Assembly (NCBI GenBank): GCA_963707875.1
Contig: CAVPRU010000001.1
Coordinates: 372,001-436,000, forward strand
Direction of reading: 5' to 3'
DNA length: 64,000 nt
From: SZUA-320 sp963707875
GTDB lineage: Bacteria > Gemmatimonadota > Gemmatimonadetes > Gemmatimonadales > GWC2-71-9
Both the position numbers and the translations under genes were made by a program. Shown here piece after piece: positions 35,478 to 44,735 of the stretch. How positions within the stretch are numbered: position 1 is the first letter of the stretch; each line of letters opens with the position of its first letter. The notes under the pieces are model-generated. The model had not been told where the DNA came from and ran no database searches. It saw only the letters and a program-made list of their open reading frames with translations.

Positions 35478-36661
35478 GCACTGCATTGCCGACTCCGTCG
35501 CCCGCCGACCGCCGCGGGTTCTCCCTGCTCGAGGTGTTGGTGGCCATGGTCATCCTGACCGTGATCGCCAGCTCGGCGGTCGGGTTCTTCCGGAGCCAGA
35601 ACCAGAGCATGATCAAGGGCGCCGAGCGACTCGACATCGTTCAGAACGCCCGGTTCGGGGTGAGCCAGGTGGAGCGGGTCGTCCGGACCCTGGGCTCGGG
35701 CGTGACCGGGCTCCAGCCGATGCTGGTCTACGGCGGCGATTCGGTGGTGGCCATCAACACCGACTATGCCGAGAACGATTCCACCGACTTCCGGTGGGCG
35801 ACCAACCTGAACCCCTATCTGCCCGATGCGGCGACGCTGGCCTGGGATTTTTCCGACCGCACGGTCATCCCGACCACCACCTACCTGTACCCGCCGCTGA
35901 CCTTCCGGCAGGCCAATGGGGCGAAGAGCCCGGCGGAAACCGTCATCTTCTACCTGGAGCCCGACGCGAGTACCTCCCGGACCGACGACCTGGTGCTGAT
36001 GATGCGGGTCAACAACCAGGCCCCGGATCTGGTCACCCGCAACCTGCTCCCCTACCCCGGTCGGCCGTTCTTCGAGTACTCGCTGGCCCGGCGGCTCGGG
36101 TCGGGCGCGGACACGATGTTCTTCGCCTCGGGGACCCTCAAGCCGCTGATCCGACGGATTCCCGATGCCACCTTCTCAGGCACCGACTCGGCCAACGCGA
36201 TCCGGCCGGACAGCGTCCGGGCGATCCGGATCAACTTCAAGGTGACCAACGGGCTCACTGGCACCGATGAGCGGACCAGTGCCCTGTCGACCATGATCGC
36301 GATCCCCAACAATGGCCTGCTGGACGCCTCGATCTGCGGACGGTCGCCGTTCCCCGCGGGCGCGCTGGTGGCGACCCCGGATCCCACACCCGGCAGCGGG
36401 CGGATCGACCTCGCCTGGACCCCCTCGCCCGACCAGGACGGTGGTGAGTCCGATGTCTGGCAGTACGTCGTGTACCGGCGGGTCCAGGGCATCCTGGTGT
36501 GGGACGACCCGATTCTGAACATGCGGCGGGACACCCTGCCGGTCTATAACGCGGGCTTCGGCGGTCACCTCAGCGGGGCAACCTACGAGTTTGCCGTCGC
36601 GGCCCAGGACTGCACCCCCCGACAGTCCACCCTGATCGTCGCGACCGCGATCGCTCCCTAG
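35474..36661 (+). CDS. PilW-type minor pilin with C-terminal FN3-like domain
   Basis: Protein of 395 aa starting at ATG 35474 (ATGA overlap with the upstream gene). The prepilin site is RRG before FSLLEVLVAMVILTVIASS. The body has PilW-like features (QNARFGVSQVERVVRTLG). Residues about 300-395 read like a fibronectin type III fold: GRIDLAWTPSPDQDGGESD, then VWQYVVYRR and GATYEFAVAAQDC. That addition is unusual for a minor pilin and would sit at the tip or on the surface, perhaps for adhesion. Confidence 0.85.
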   Translation: MSTALPTPSPADRRGFSLLEVLVAMVILTVIASSAVGFFRSQNQSMIKGAERLDIVQNARFGVSQVERVVRTLGSGVTGLQPMLVYGGDSVVAINTDYAENDSTDFRWATNLNPYLPDAATLAWDFSDRTVIPTTTYLYPPLTFRQANGAKSPAETVIFYLEPDASTSRTDDLVLMMRVNNQAPDLVTRNLLPYPGRPFFEYSLARRLGSGADTMFFASGTLKPLIRRIPDATFSGTDSANAIRPDSVRAIRINFKVTNGLTGTDERTSALSTMIAIPNNGLLDASICGRSPFPAGALVATPDPTPGSGRIDLAWTPSPDQDGGESDVWQYVVYRRVQGILVWDDPILNMRRDTLPVYNAGFGGHLSGATYEFAVAAQDCTPRQSTLIVATAIAP

Positions 36662-36674
36662 GAGGCAGGCCGTC

Positions 36675-38579
36675 ATGCGAGTTTCTGTCAAGAACGAACG
36701 AGGTGCCGCCCTGGTGCTGGTGCTGGTCATCGCGATTGCGGTGGCTGCCCTGGCCATGGCCAGCATCGTGCTGGCCAGCACCGGCAGCCTGACCAGCAAG
36801 TTCCATTACAAGGAGACGGCACTCCAGGGGGCCGGGGACGGCGGGCTCGAACTGGGTCGCGATTCCGTCAACCGGATGGGAACGTCGCTCCCGGACTCGG
36901 GGTATATCACCCTCGAAGCCGGTGCCACGATCTATGACGCGACCGGGACGCCGATTCCCGGGGTCACCCGGTACGTCTATGCCGGACGGACCGGTGGGCG
37001 GTCGGGCGGTTCCGCCAGCGCCGGCCAGTACGGCAGCAACTACGGCAGCCTGCTGTCAGTCATTCGGGACACCCGAGGTGCCGTCGCGGCCCGCCGGATG
37101 CTGGTGGCCGAGGAGTCGTGGGCCCGGTTTGCCTACGCGATGAACCGGTGGAGCAATTCCGGGATTGCCTTTGGCTGCGGCGAGTCCGCGGCCGGCCCGG
37201 TCCACTCCAACGGGAGCATCTACATCAGCTGTGGCGGCAGTCCCAAGGTCCTCTTCATGGGCGCCGTCTCGGCGGTCGGTTCGGTGTCCGGTGCCGGTGG
37301 AGCGACATTCCTCCAGGGCTACAGCAACGGAGTCCAGCCGATCAAGTGGCCGACCCCGACCGACCTGGCCAAGTTGCGGACCTACGCCCAGGAGGCCGGC
37401 GCCTCCTACGACCTGGTGGGCGGGGCCACGGTCACCACCAGCCCCACGGTCCGGATCGAATTCATCACCATCGACGTCAATGGCAACGGCACCATCGAAC
37501 CGACCGAGGGCTACTTCCGGGTCTTCCGAGCCGCGAGCAATGCGGACACGGCGCTGGCCTATGTGACCGCCAAGCGCTGGCCCCGGACCTTCGGTGGCGG
37601 GGCAGCCACGGCGGCCGACCCCAACCTGATCAGTCCCAACTGCGGCGCCAATGCCCAACTGAACGGTGCTGGACCCATTGCGTTCCGAACTGCCAGCGAG
37701 GTGTACGCCGGCACCGCCGGCGCCGCCGCCACCAAGACCGCCGCGGTACGGACCCTGCTCGCCTCAGCCTCCAGGCGGTGCTTCCTGGGCGGCGACCCCC
37801 GCCTGTTCCAGGCGATTACCGGTGACACCCTCACCCCGGATGCCGCGACCACCGCACCGTTCGGCCAGTGGGAGGTCCGGCCCGGCTCGCTGCCGGTCCC
37901 GGCCCAGCTGGCAGTGGTCCGTCCCGGGGACGAGCAGTTCTTCTTCCCGATGCAGGCCTACGCCAACTTCAAGGGCGTCGTCTACGTCTCGGGAAGTGTG
38001 GCGGTGAGCGGGCGGCTTCGGGGACGCCTCACCGTGGTCACCACCGGCACCGTGGCGCTGGCGGACGATATCCTCTACACCATCCCGCCCGGCACCGAGT
38101 GCTCCGAGAACGGAGACGCCCTGGGAATCAGTTCGCCGGAGGCGATCGTGATTCACGACAACAATGTGAATTCACCGTTCCGGGTGAACAACATCTCCAG
38201 GGGGCAGTTTGACGACACCCCGGACAACGAGATCTTCCACACCTTCCTGTTCACCCTGAAGCAGTACTACGGCGACAACCTGAGCTACAATCCGGGGGCC
38301 GCCGCGGGAGAGTCCTGCGCCACCACAGCGGCGGCCCGGAGCGGATGTGTCCGGATTTCGGGTGGGATCATTCAGGACGACGTCGGCGCCGCGACCTTCT
38401 CCTCGAACCGGAGCGGGTGGGCGGAACTGCACACCTACGACAAGTGCGGGGTTACGGCACCGCCGCCATACTTCCCGACCACCGGCCGGTTCCTCCGGAA
38501 TCGATACTATGAACTGGATCCGGTCTGGCTCAACAAGGTCGGGGTGGACGGCTACTTCGCGACCCTGCAGGCCAAGTAG
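36675..38579 (+). CDS. PilX-type pilus assembly protein, large
   Basis: Protein of 634 aa. ATG 36675 follows an AGGAGG site. The N-terminus (KNERGAALVLVLVIAIAVAA) is the PilX-type hydrophobic helix, which lacks the strict prepilin Phe/Met-Thr-Leu-x-Glu motif. The large remainder is beta-rich, with repeated short turns (GPVHSNGSIYIS, GVVYVSGSVAVSGRLRG, LTVVTTGTVALADDI), suggesting a beta-helix-like surface domain. Its size far exceeds a normal PilX. It closes the operon and ends three bases before the convergent purA stop, leaving no space for a separate terminator. Confidence 0.85.
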   Translation: MRVSVKNERGAALVLVLVIAIAVAALAMASIVLASTGSLTSKFHYKETALQGAGDGGLELGRDSVNRMGTSLPDSGYITLEAGATIYDATGTPIPGVTRYVYAGRTGGRSGGSASAGQYGSNYGSLLSVIRDTRGAVAARRMLVAEESWARFAYAMNRWSNSGIAFGCGESAAGPVHSNGSIYISCGGSPKVLFMGAVSAVGSVSGAGGATFLQGYSNGVQPIKWPTPTDLAKLRTYAQEAGASYDLVGGATVTTSPTVRIEFITIDVNGNGTIEPTEGYFRVFRAASNADTALAYVTAKRWPRTFGGGAATAADPNLISPNCGANAQLNGAGPIAFRTASEVYAGTAGAAATKTAAVRTLLASASRRCFLGGDPRLFQAITGDTLTPDAATTAPFGQWEVRPGSLPVPAQLAVVRPGDEQFFFPMQAYANFKGVVYVSGSVAVSGRLRGRLTVVTTGTVALADDILYTIPPGTECSENGDALGISSPEAIVIHDNNVNSPFRVNNISRGQFDDTPDNEIFHTFLFTLKQYYGDNLSYNPGAAAGESCATTAAARSGCVRISGGIIQDDVGAATFSSNRSGWAELHTYDKCGVTAPPPYFPTTGRFLRNRYYELDPVWLNKVGVDGYFATLQAK

Positions 38580-38582
38580 CGG

Positions 38583-39866
38583 TTACTCGATCGTGATGAT
38601 CTGGTCCCGGCGGGTGCCGACGCTCACATAGCGGATCGGCACCCCGACCAGTCCCTCCAGCAGCTCCAGATAGGCGCGCGCCTCCCGGGGAAGATCCTCG
38701 AGACGGCGCGCGCCGGCCGTTGGGGCCTGCCAGCCCGCCATTGTCCGGTAGACCGGCTCGATCCGGTCGAGCAGCCCCACATCGGAGGGCAGCTGGTCGG
38801 TCGGTTGGCCGTCGATCCGGTACCCGATGCAGACCGGCAATTCCGGAAAGGTGTCCAGCACGTCGAGTTTGGTGACCGCCAGATGGGACAGGCCGTTGAC
38901 CCGGGCGGAGTACCGGGCCACGACCGCGTCGAACCAGCCGCAGCGCCGGGCCCGGCCGGTGACCGCCCCGAATTCCCCGCCCAGCTTCCTCAGCAAGGCG
39001 TCGACCTCGGCCTCGGCTTCGCTCGGCAGCGGTCCGTTGCCGACCCGGGTCGTGTAGGCTTTGACCACGCCCAGCACCCCCTGGATCTTCATGGGTCCGA
39101 TCCCGGCCCCCACGGCCGCGCCTCCGGCGGTGGTATTGGAGGAGGTCACGAACGGATACGTCCCGTGGTCCACGTCCAGCAGGGCGCCCTGGGCCCCTTC
39201 CAGCAGAACCCGCTGGCCGGCCTGGAGGGCCTGGTGGATCACCAGGCCGGCGTCGGTGGCCAGCCCCACCAGCCGAGGCCCCAGACGAGCCAGGAGATCC
39301 TCGTGGGCGGTCAGGTCAGCCCGGGTGGAGGCGCCCAGCATCTTCAGCAGCGCATTGGCCCGCTCGACACCCATGGCCATCAGCCTCAGGGCCGTGTCAG
39401 GGGTCCGGAGATCGCCGACCCGGACCCCGCGCCTGCCGTACTTGTCCTCGTAGGTCGGTCCGATGCCCCGCCCGGTGGTCCCGATGTTCTGGCTCTTTTC
39501 CCGGGCCTGATCGAGCAGCTTGTGGTACGGCAGCACCAGATGCGCCCGATCGGAGACCTGAATGCGACCGGCGGTGTCGATCCCCTTGGTCTCGAGGTGG
39601 TCGAGTTCGACAAAAAACGTTTCGGGATCCAGCACCACCCCATTGCCCACCACGCAGTGGGCGCCGGGATGGAGAATCCCTGAGGGAATCTGCTGCAGGA
39701 TGAACTGCTCGTCGCCCACCACCACCGTGTGACCGGCATTGGCCCCGCCCTGGTAGCGGACCACCAGATCAGCGCCCTCGGCCAGGACGTCCACCAGCTT
39801 GCCCTTGCCCTCGTCCCCCCACTGGGCTCCGACCACCACGATGCAGCGGCACTGCGGAGTGAACAT
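38583..39866 (-). CDS. purA: adenylosuccinate synthetase
   Basis: PurA, 427 aa, condenses IMP with aspartate using GTP in the first AMP-specific step. It begins VVVGAQWGDEGKGKLVD (GTP loop and catalytic Asp) and contains GGANAGHTVV, TTGRGIGPTYEDK and TRVGNGPLPSE. ATG 39866 has AAGGGGAG upstream at normal spacing. A hairpin-T-run terminator lies only 24 bases before the start codon and just after a possible promoter, which suggests attenuation control. Confidence 0.96.
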   Translation of the reverse strand: MFTPQCRCIVVVGAQWGDEGKGKLVDVLAEGADLVVRYQGGANAGHTVVVGDEQFILQQIPSGILHPGAHCVVGNGVVLDPETFFVELDHLETKGIDTAGRIQVSDRAHLVLPYHKLLDQAREKSQNIGTTGRGIGPTYEDKYGRRGVRVGDLRTPDTALRLMAMGVERANALLKMLGASTRADLTAHEDLLARLGPRLVGLATDAGLVIHQALQAGQRVLLEGAQGALLDVDHGTYPFVTSSNTTAGGAAVGAGIGPMKIQGVLGVVKAYTTRVGNGPLPSEAEAEVDALLRKLGGEFGAVTGRARRCGWFDAVVARYSARVNGLSHLAVTKLDVLDTFPELPVCIGYRIDGQPTDQLPSDVGLLDRIEPVYRTMAGWQAPTAGARRLEDLPREARAYLELLEGLVGVPIRYVSVGTRRDQIITIE

Positions 39867-39889
39867 GCCGAACTCCCCTTTGGTCCAAC

Positions 39890-39909
39890 AAAAAAGGCCC
39901 CGGAGGGCC
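39890..39909 (-). terminator. intrinsic terminator in the pilT-purA gap
   Basis: On the minus strand GGCCC, loop TCCG, GGGCC (39909-39896) is followed by TTTTTT (39895-39890). This is a classic rho-independent terminator. It ends transcription from the PilT-like gene, or acts as an attenuator in the purA leader. Confidence 0.8.
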
Positions 39910-39926
39910 GTGCGGATCTCCAATGA

Positions 39927-39955
39927 AGGCTAGCCGCCATCCGGGGAAAGATCAA
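39927..39955 (-). promoter_or_regulatory. candidate purA promoter upstream of the terminator
   Basis: On the minus strand TTGATC (39955-39950), 17 bases and TAGCCT (39932-39927) would start a transcript near 39920. That transcript must read through the hairpin at 39909-39896 to reach purA. The -10 match is weak. Confidence 0.35.
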
Positions 39956-39959
39956 TCGG

Positions 39960-41030
39960 TCAGTCCCGGCGCCCCTTCCCCTTCCCCCGGGCCCGCACCC
40001 CCTCCACCATGCGAGCGGTTTCGTCAGTGATCAGCCCGGAGGCCTGGGCCGTCCGGGCCGCCCGCGCGAAGCTGATCATCCCGTCCTGGCCCTCGGCCAG
40101 CAGCGGGACCAGGTCGGTCGGGGAACGGGTGGAATCCTGAATCACCTCGCGCACCTCAGGGGTGGCCAGCAGGACCTCGACCAGCACGGTCCGGCCCCCA
40201 TCCACCCTGGAAGCCAACTGCTGCACCATGATACCCCGCAGGGCGGAGGCGAGCCGGATCCGGCCCAGCTCCCGCTCCTCCCCGGACAGCATGGCGAGCA
40301 CCTGGGCCACGGTGGACACCACGTCCGGGGTGGGGATCACCGCGATGACCAGCCGCCCGGTCTCGGCCGCTTTCACCGCCAGGTCGACACAGGCCGGGTC
40401 GTTCAGATCCCCCAGCACCACCACGTCGGGGTCCTGCCGCAGCGCGGCCCGGAGCCCGACCTCCGTCGAGCCGGTATCGACCCCGACCTCGCGCTGGGTA
40501 ATCGAGCTGTTCAGGTCGCGGTGGAGAAACTCGATCGGGTCCTCGATGATGACGATGTGGCGCTGCTCGTTCTGATTGAGGTGATGGACCATTGCCGCCA
40601 CCGTTGAGCTCTTGCCGCTGCCGCTCACTCCGGCCACCAGCACCAGGCCTCGATCGGACCCGCACAGCCGCTGGGCCACCTCGGGAAGCCCGAGCCCCTC
40701 CAGGGTGGGGAGGGCAAACGGGATCACCCGCATCACGATCATGAAGGAGGACCGCTGCCGGAGGATGTTGATCCGGAACCGGCCCACCCCGGGGAGCCCC
40801 CAGCTGCAGTCGTAGTCCCGCAGGTTGTCGAGCTGCTCCCGTAGCTCGTCGCTCCCCACCAGCCGCGCTGCGATCGCCCGGGTCTGATCGGGGGTCAACC
40901 GCTGCTTGGTGAGCGGTACCAGCCGGCCGTCGATCCGGGCCCGGAAGACGTCGCCGGCCTTGATGTGCAGGTCCGACGCCCCCCGTTCCACTGCGGTCTT
41001 GATGATCTGTTCCAGACGGGCACCAGCCAT
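39960..41030 (-). CDS. PilT/PilU-like secretion ATPase with degenerate motifs
   Basis: Protein of 356 aa of the PilT/VirB11 ATPase family. It has the N-terminal PAS-like segment SDLHIKAG, Walker A GVSGSGKS (134-141) and an Asp box (IIEDPIEFLH, 161-170). The usual Walker B glutamate motif (G-E-[IM]-R-D) reads GDLND (207-211). The His box (usually TGHLV...THT) reads TGRLVIAVIPT (224-234). ATP hydrolysis may be weak or absent, so it may be a PilU-like accessory or regulatory subunit. It lies between trpS and purA, near the minor-pilin operon but on the opposite strand. Confidence 0.85.
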   Translation of the reverse strand: MAGARLEQIIKTAVERGASDLHIKAGDVFRARIDGRLVPLTKQRLTPDQTRAIAARLVGSDELREQLDNLRDYDCSWGLPGVGRFRINILRQRSSFMIVMRVIPFALPTLEGLGLPEVAQRLCGSDRGLVLVAGVSGSGKSSTVAAMVHHLNQNEQRHIVIIEDPIEFLHRDLNSSITQREVGVDTGSTEVGLRAALRQDPDVVVLGDLNDPACVDLAVKAAETGRLVIAVIPTPDVVSTVAQVLAMLSGEERELGRIRLASALRGIMVQQLASRVDGGRTVLVEVLLATPEVREVIQDSTRSPTDLVPLLAEGQDGMISFARAARTAQASGLITDETARMVEGVRARGKGKGRRD

Positions 41031-41031
41031 C

Positions 41032-42027
41032 TCACACCTCCTGGCGGGGCAGGAACCCCATGCGGGCCGTGACCTGGGCGATCGTCTCTCGGGCGATTGC
41101 CGACGCCCGGCCGGCCCCGTCGGCGATTACGGCATCCACCCGGGCCGGATCGGCCCGCAACCCGGCCGCCCGCTCCCGGATCGGGGTCAGGGTCGTCACC
41201 ATATTATCGGCCAGCACCCGCTTGCAGTCGAGGCAGCCCCACCCCGCCGAGCGGCATTGCAGGGCCACATTGGTCACCGCATCAGGCGGGGAGAAGTACC
41301 GGTGGAGGTCGTAGATGTTGCAGTCCTCGGGAGTCCCCGGGTCGGTCCGACGGACCCGTTTCGGGTCGGTCTTGGCCGGCCGGAGCTTCTCCCAGATGAC
41401 CTCCGGAGGGTCATTGAGCCCGATGGTGTTTCCCAGGCTCTTGGACATCTTGCTCTGGCCATCGAGACCCATGATCCGCTTGGCCTTGGTCAGCAGGGCC
41501 TGGGGCTCCGGGAAATACGGCGCGTTGCCGGCGAACAGGCTGTTCCACCGCCGGGCGATCTCCCGGGTGAACTCGAGGTGTTGCAGCTGGTCCTCTCCCA
41601 CCGGCACCGCCTCGGCCCGATAGAGCAGGATGTCGGCCGCCTGAAGGACCGGGTAGGCCAGCAGGCCAGCCGAGACGCTTTCCAGCCGCTGGGCCTTGTC
41701 CTTGAACTGGGTCATCCGCTCCAGTTCACCGAGCGGCGCGACGGTAGTGAAAAGCCACTGCAGTTCGGCGTGTTCCGGAACGTGCGACTGCACGAAGAGC
41801 ATCGAGCGCGCCGGATCGATCCCGGCCGCCAGCAGTCCGACCACCATCTCCCGGGTCCGGGAGGCGAGGACCGCGGGGTCATAGGGGAAGGTGATGGCGT
41901 GGAGGTCGACGACGCAGTAGACGCATTGGTACTGGTCCTGAAGGGCGACCCAGTTCTGGACCGCCCCCAACCAGTTCCCGATATGCAGTTCCCCGGAGGG
42001 CTGGATTCCTGAGAAGACGCGACGCAC
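41032..42027 (-). CDS. trpS: tryptophanyl-tRNA synthetase
   Basis: Class I synthetase of 331 aa that charges tRNA-Trp. The start MRRVFSGIQPSGELHIGNWLG carries the HIGH-type motif (HIGN), and KMSKSLGNT gives the KMSKS loop. DLHAIT and VGEDQLQHLE line the active site. Its stop is one base from the PilT-like gene start, so the two are likely cotranscribed. Confidence 0.96.
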   Translation of the reverse strand: MRRVFSGIQPSGELHIGNWLGAVQNWVALQDQYQCVYCVVDLHAITFPYDPAVLASRTREMVVGLLAAGIDPARSMLFVQSHVPEHAELQWLFTTVAPLGELERMTQFKDKAQRLESVSAGLLAYPVLQAADILLYRAEAVPVGEDQLQHLEFTREIARRWNSLFAGNAPYFPEPQALLTKAKRIMGLDGQSKMSKSLGNTIGLNDPPEVIWEKLRPAKTDPKRVRRTDPGTPEDCNIYDLHRYFSPPDAVTNVALQCRSAGWGCLDCKRVLADNMVTTLTPIRERAAGLRADPARVDAVIADGAGRASAIARETIAQVTARMGFLPRQEV

Positions 42028-42090
42028 CGGCCCAAGCTAGCGAGCCCCACCCGTGCCCGCAAGCTCAACTCTTCCATGGACTTACTGGAC

Positions 42091-42847
42091 CTAGCCGGGC
42101 TGGGTCAGGATCCGCGGGCCGTTGGGGGTCACCGCCACGGTGTGCTCGAAGTGGGCCGCCAGACTGCCATCGGCGGTCACCACGGTCCAGCGATCGCTCA
42201 GGGTCCTGGTCGCGTAGTCGCCGGCGGTGATCATCGGCTCGATGGCGATGGTCATCCCCTCCTTCAGCCGGGGTCCCCGCTTCGGCAAGCCGAAGTTGGG
42301 AACCTGGGGTTCCTCGTGGAACCGGGCTCCGATCCCGTGCCCGACCAGCTCTCGCACCACTCCAAAGCCGGCCGCCTCGGCGATCTGCTGCACGGCGTGG
42401 CCGATGTCGCCCACGTGGTTGCCGAGCCGGGCCTGATCGAGCCCATCGCGCAGGGCCTCCTCCGTCACCGCCAGCAGCCGCTCCGCCTCCGGACTGATGG
42501 TGCCGACCGGGATGGTGGTGGCGCTGTCGGCATGGAGGCCCTCCAGCTGCACCCCGACGTCGACGCTGACGATGTTCCCCTCCCGGAGCACCCGCCGACT
42601 CGACGGGATGCCGTGAACGATCTCCTCGTTGATCGAGGTACAGAGCGTCTTGGGGAAGCCGTAGAGCCCCTTGAAGGACGGTTTGGCGCCCTTGGTGGCC
42701 CCGGATGAAGGCCTCGGCGGCCCGATCGAGATCCTCGGTGGAGACCCCGGGCTTGACCAGGGTTCGGACCAGCGCCAGGGTCCCGTGGACGATGGCGCCG
42801 GCCCGGGCCATGATCTCGATCTCCCGATCCGACTTGAGGGTCACCAT
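42091..42847 (-). CDS. map: methionine aminopeptidase, type I (one apparent indel)
   Basis: MetAP removes the initiator Met from nascent proteins. The N-terminal part (SDREIEIMARAGAIVHGTL) and the catalytic part (SVDVGVQLEGLHADSATT with metal Asp; GHGIGARFHEEP with His and Glu; GMTIAIEPM) lie in different frames. Removing one G from the GGGG run at 42699-42702 (minus strand) restores AFIRATKGAKPSFKGLYGFP, a normal MetAP sequence. An essential single-copy enzyme is unlikely to be broken, so this is probably a consensus error. The reconstructed protein is about 251 aa. It follows adk by one base. Confidence 0.93.
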
Positions 42848-42848
42848 C

Positions 42849-43412
42849 TCAGGTCGGCACGGCCCGGAGGATACGGGCTTCGATCTCGTCGACCGTGCCG
42901 GTCCCTTCGATCCGGGTCACCCCGCCCCGGGCCTGGTACCAGGCCAGCACCGGAGCGGTCTGTTCCCGGTAGGCCTCGAGCCGTCGTGCCACCGATTCGG
43001 GGGCATCGTCGGCCCGGCCTTCGATGCCCCTGCGCTCCGCGAGCCGCCCGAGGATCTCCTCGTCCGACACATCGAGAAAGAGCACCAGGTCGATCTGCCG
43101 TCCCAATTCGGCCAGCAGCGCAGCCACCCCTTCGGCCTGCGGGATGGTGCGGACCACCCCATCGAAGATGACTCCACGCCGGGCCGCCGGCTTGGACAGT
43201 TCTTCCCGCACCACCGCGAGGATGAGATCGTCGCTCACCAGCGCGCCGGCCTCCATGATCGCCTGGGCCTTCAGGCCCAGCGGGGTCCGCCGGGCGACGG
43301 CTTCGCGGAGCAGGTCGCCGGTGGCCAGCTTGGGAAGCCCGAGCCGGGCCGAAAGACGAACCCCCTGCGTGCCCTTGCCGGCACCAGGGGGTCCAAGCAA
43401 CAGGAGATCCAC
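42849..43412 (-). CDS. adk: adenylate kinase, short-lid type
   Basis: Adk, 187 aa, interconverts ATP + AMP and 2 ADP. It has the P-loop GPPGAGKGTQ (residues 7-16), TGDLLRE, and VIFDGVVRT where most enzymes read FDG-[FY]-PR-T. RRLEAYREQTAPVLAWY near the end is typical. The long LID insertion is missing, as in eukaryotic cytosolic and some bacterial forms. It sits in the secY-adk-map order common in bacteria. Confidence 0.95.
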   Translation of the reverse strand: MDLLLLGPPGAGKGTQGVRLSARLGLPKLATGDLLREAVARRTPLGLKAQAIMEAGALVSDDLILAVVREELSKPAARRGVIFDGVVRTIPQAEGVAALLAELGRQIDLVLFLDVSDEEILGRLAERRGIEGRADDAPESVARRLEAYREQTAPVLAWYQARGGVTRIEGTGTVDEIEARILRAVPT

Positions 43413-43419
43413 GATGACT

Positions 43420-44735
43420 CTAGATGAAGCGCTGGCGCCCGCGGAACTTCACGCGTCCAGACTTCATGAAGCTGTCGTATTTCCGCAGGGTCCGGTGCTG
43501 CTCCACCTGGCCGATCGTGTCAAGCAGCACACCGACCACGATCAGGATGGAGGTGCCGCCGAAGGCCCCGAAGTTCTGGAACCCCACCCAGACCCCAACC
43601 TGGGTCGGGATGATGGCGATGACGGCGAGGAAGACCGCGCCGGGCAGGGTTACGCGGGAGAGGGTCTGATCGATGTAGTCGGCGGTCGCCGCACCGGGAC
43701 GGACTCCCGGAATGAAGGCGCCCTGCTTCTTCAGGTTTTCCGACAGGTCCACCGCGTTGAAGATGATGGCGGTATAGAAGAAGCTGAACAGCACGATCAT
43801 CGCCCCGAAGACCACATTGTAGACCAGGCTGCCGGGCTGGAAGAAATTCGCGATCTCCAGCAGGGTGGGTCGCTGGAGAACTGGGCGATGGTGCCGGGAA
43901 CGATGATGATCGTCTGGGCAAAGATGATCGGCATCACGCCGGCGGTGATCAGCCGAATCGGGATGAACGTCTTCTGACCCTCGCGAATCCGGCCCCGGCT
44001 CATGACCTTTCGGGGAATCTGAATCGGAATCCGCCGAGCGGCGATGGTCATGCCGACCACCGCGGCAATCGACCCCAGGAACGCCGAGATCAGGATGACC
44101 AGCCCGATGGGGCTGACGATCCCGTCGATGGTAAACTGGGCCAGCTGAATCGAGGTCGGCCAGAAGGCCTCGAGAATCGAGATGGTGATCAGCAGGCTCA
44201 TCCCGTTGCCGATCCCCCGCTCGGTGATCTGCTCACCGAGCCACATCACGAAGATCGCCCCGGAGGTCAGGGTGGTGACCATGATCAGCCGCGACCCGAA
44301 GCCCGCATTGGGGACCGCGCCCGGAATGCCCTCGGTGAACAGGGTGAAGGTATAGGCCTGCGACAGGGAGATGAACACGGTCATGTACCGGGTCCACTGG
44401 GTCAGCTTCTTCCGACCGTCCTCTTCCTTCTGCATCTTGCTCACGGTGGGCACCATGCCACCCGCCAGCTGGAAGATGATCGAGGCGGAGATGTACGGCA
44501 TGATGCCCAGCGCGAAGACGGTGGCCCGGGAGAGGCCGCCTCCGAGGGCGTCGTACAGGCCGAAGAACCCGGCCGCCGCGGAATTCTGAATGAAGGCCGC
44601 CAGCGCCGGGACGTTGACCCCCGGAGAGGCAATGTGGGCGCCGACCCGGTACAGCAGAATCGCGAAGAGCGTGAAGAGGAGCTTCGACTTCAGCTCCTCG
44701 TCCATCGCGAAATTGGGAACCCGGGGCGCCGTCAT
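43420..44735 (-). CDS. secY: preprotein translocase subunit SecY (one apparent indel)
   Basis: SecY forms the membrane channel of the Sec translocase, with ten TM helices. The first eight helices, including the plug region (GLYDALGGGLSRATVFALGIMP) and ITERGIGNGMSLLI, are in the starting frame. After PGTIAQFSSD the frame changes near 43867-43869, and the rest (NVVFGAMIVLFSFFYTAI, then LLDTIGQVEQHRTLRKYDSF) follows in the next. One missing C there would restore SSDPTLLEIANFFQPGS. SecY is essential, so a sequencing error is likely. The reconstructed length is about 438 aa. Start ATG 44735 overlaps the rplO stop by one base. Confidence 0.95.
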
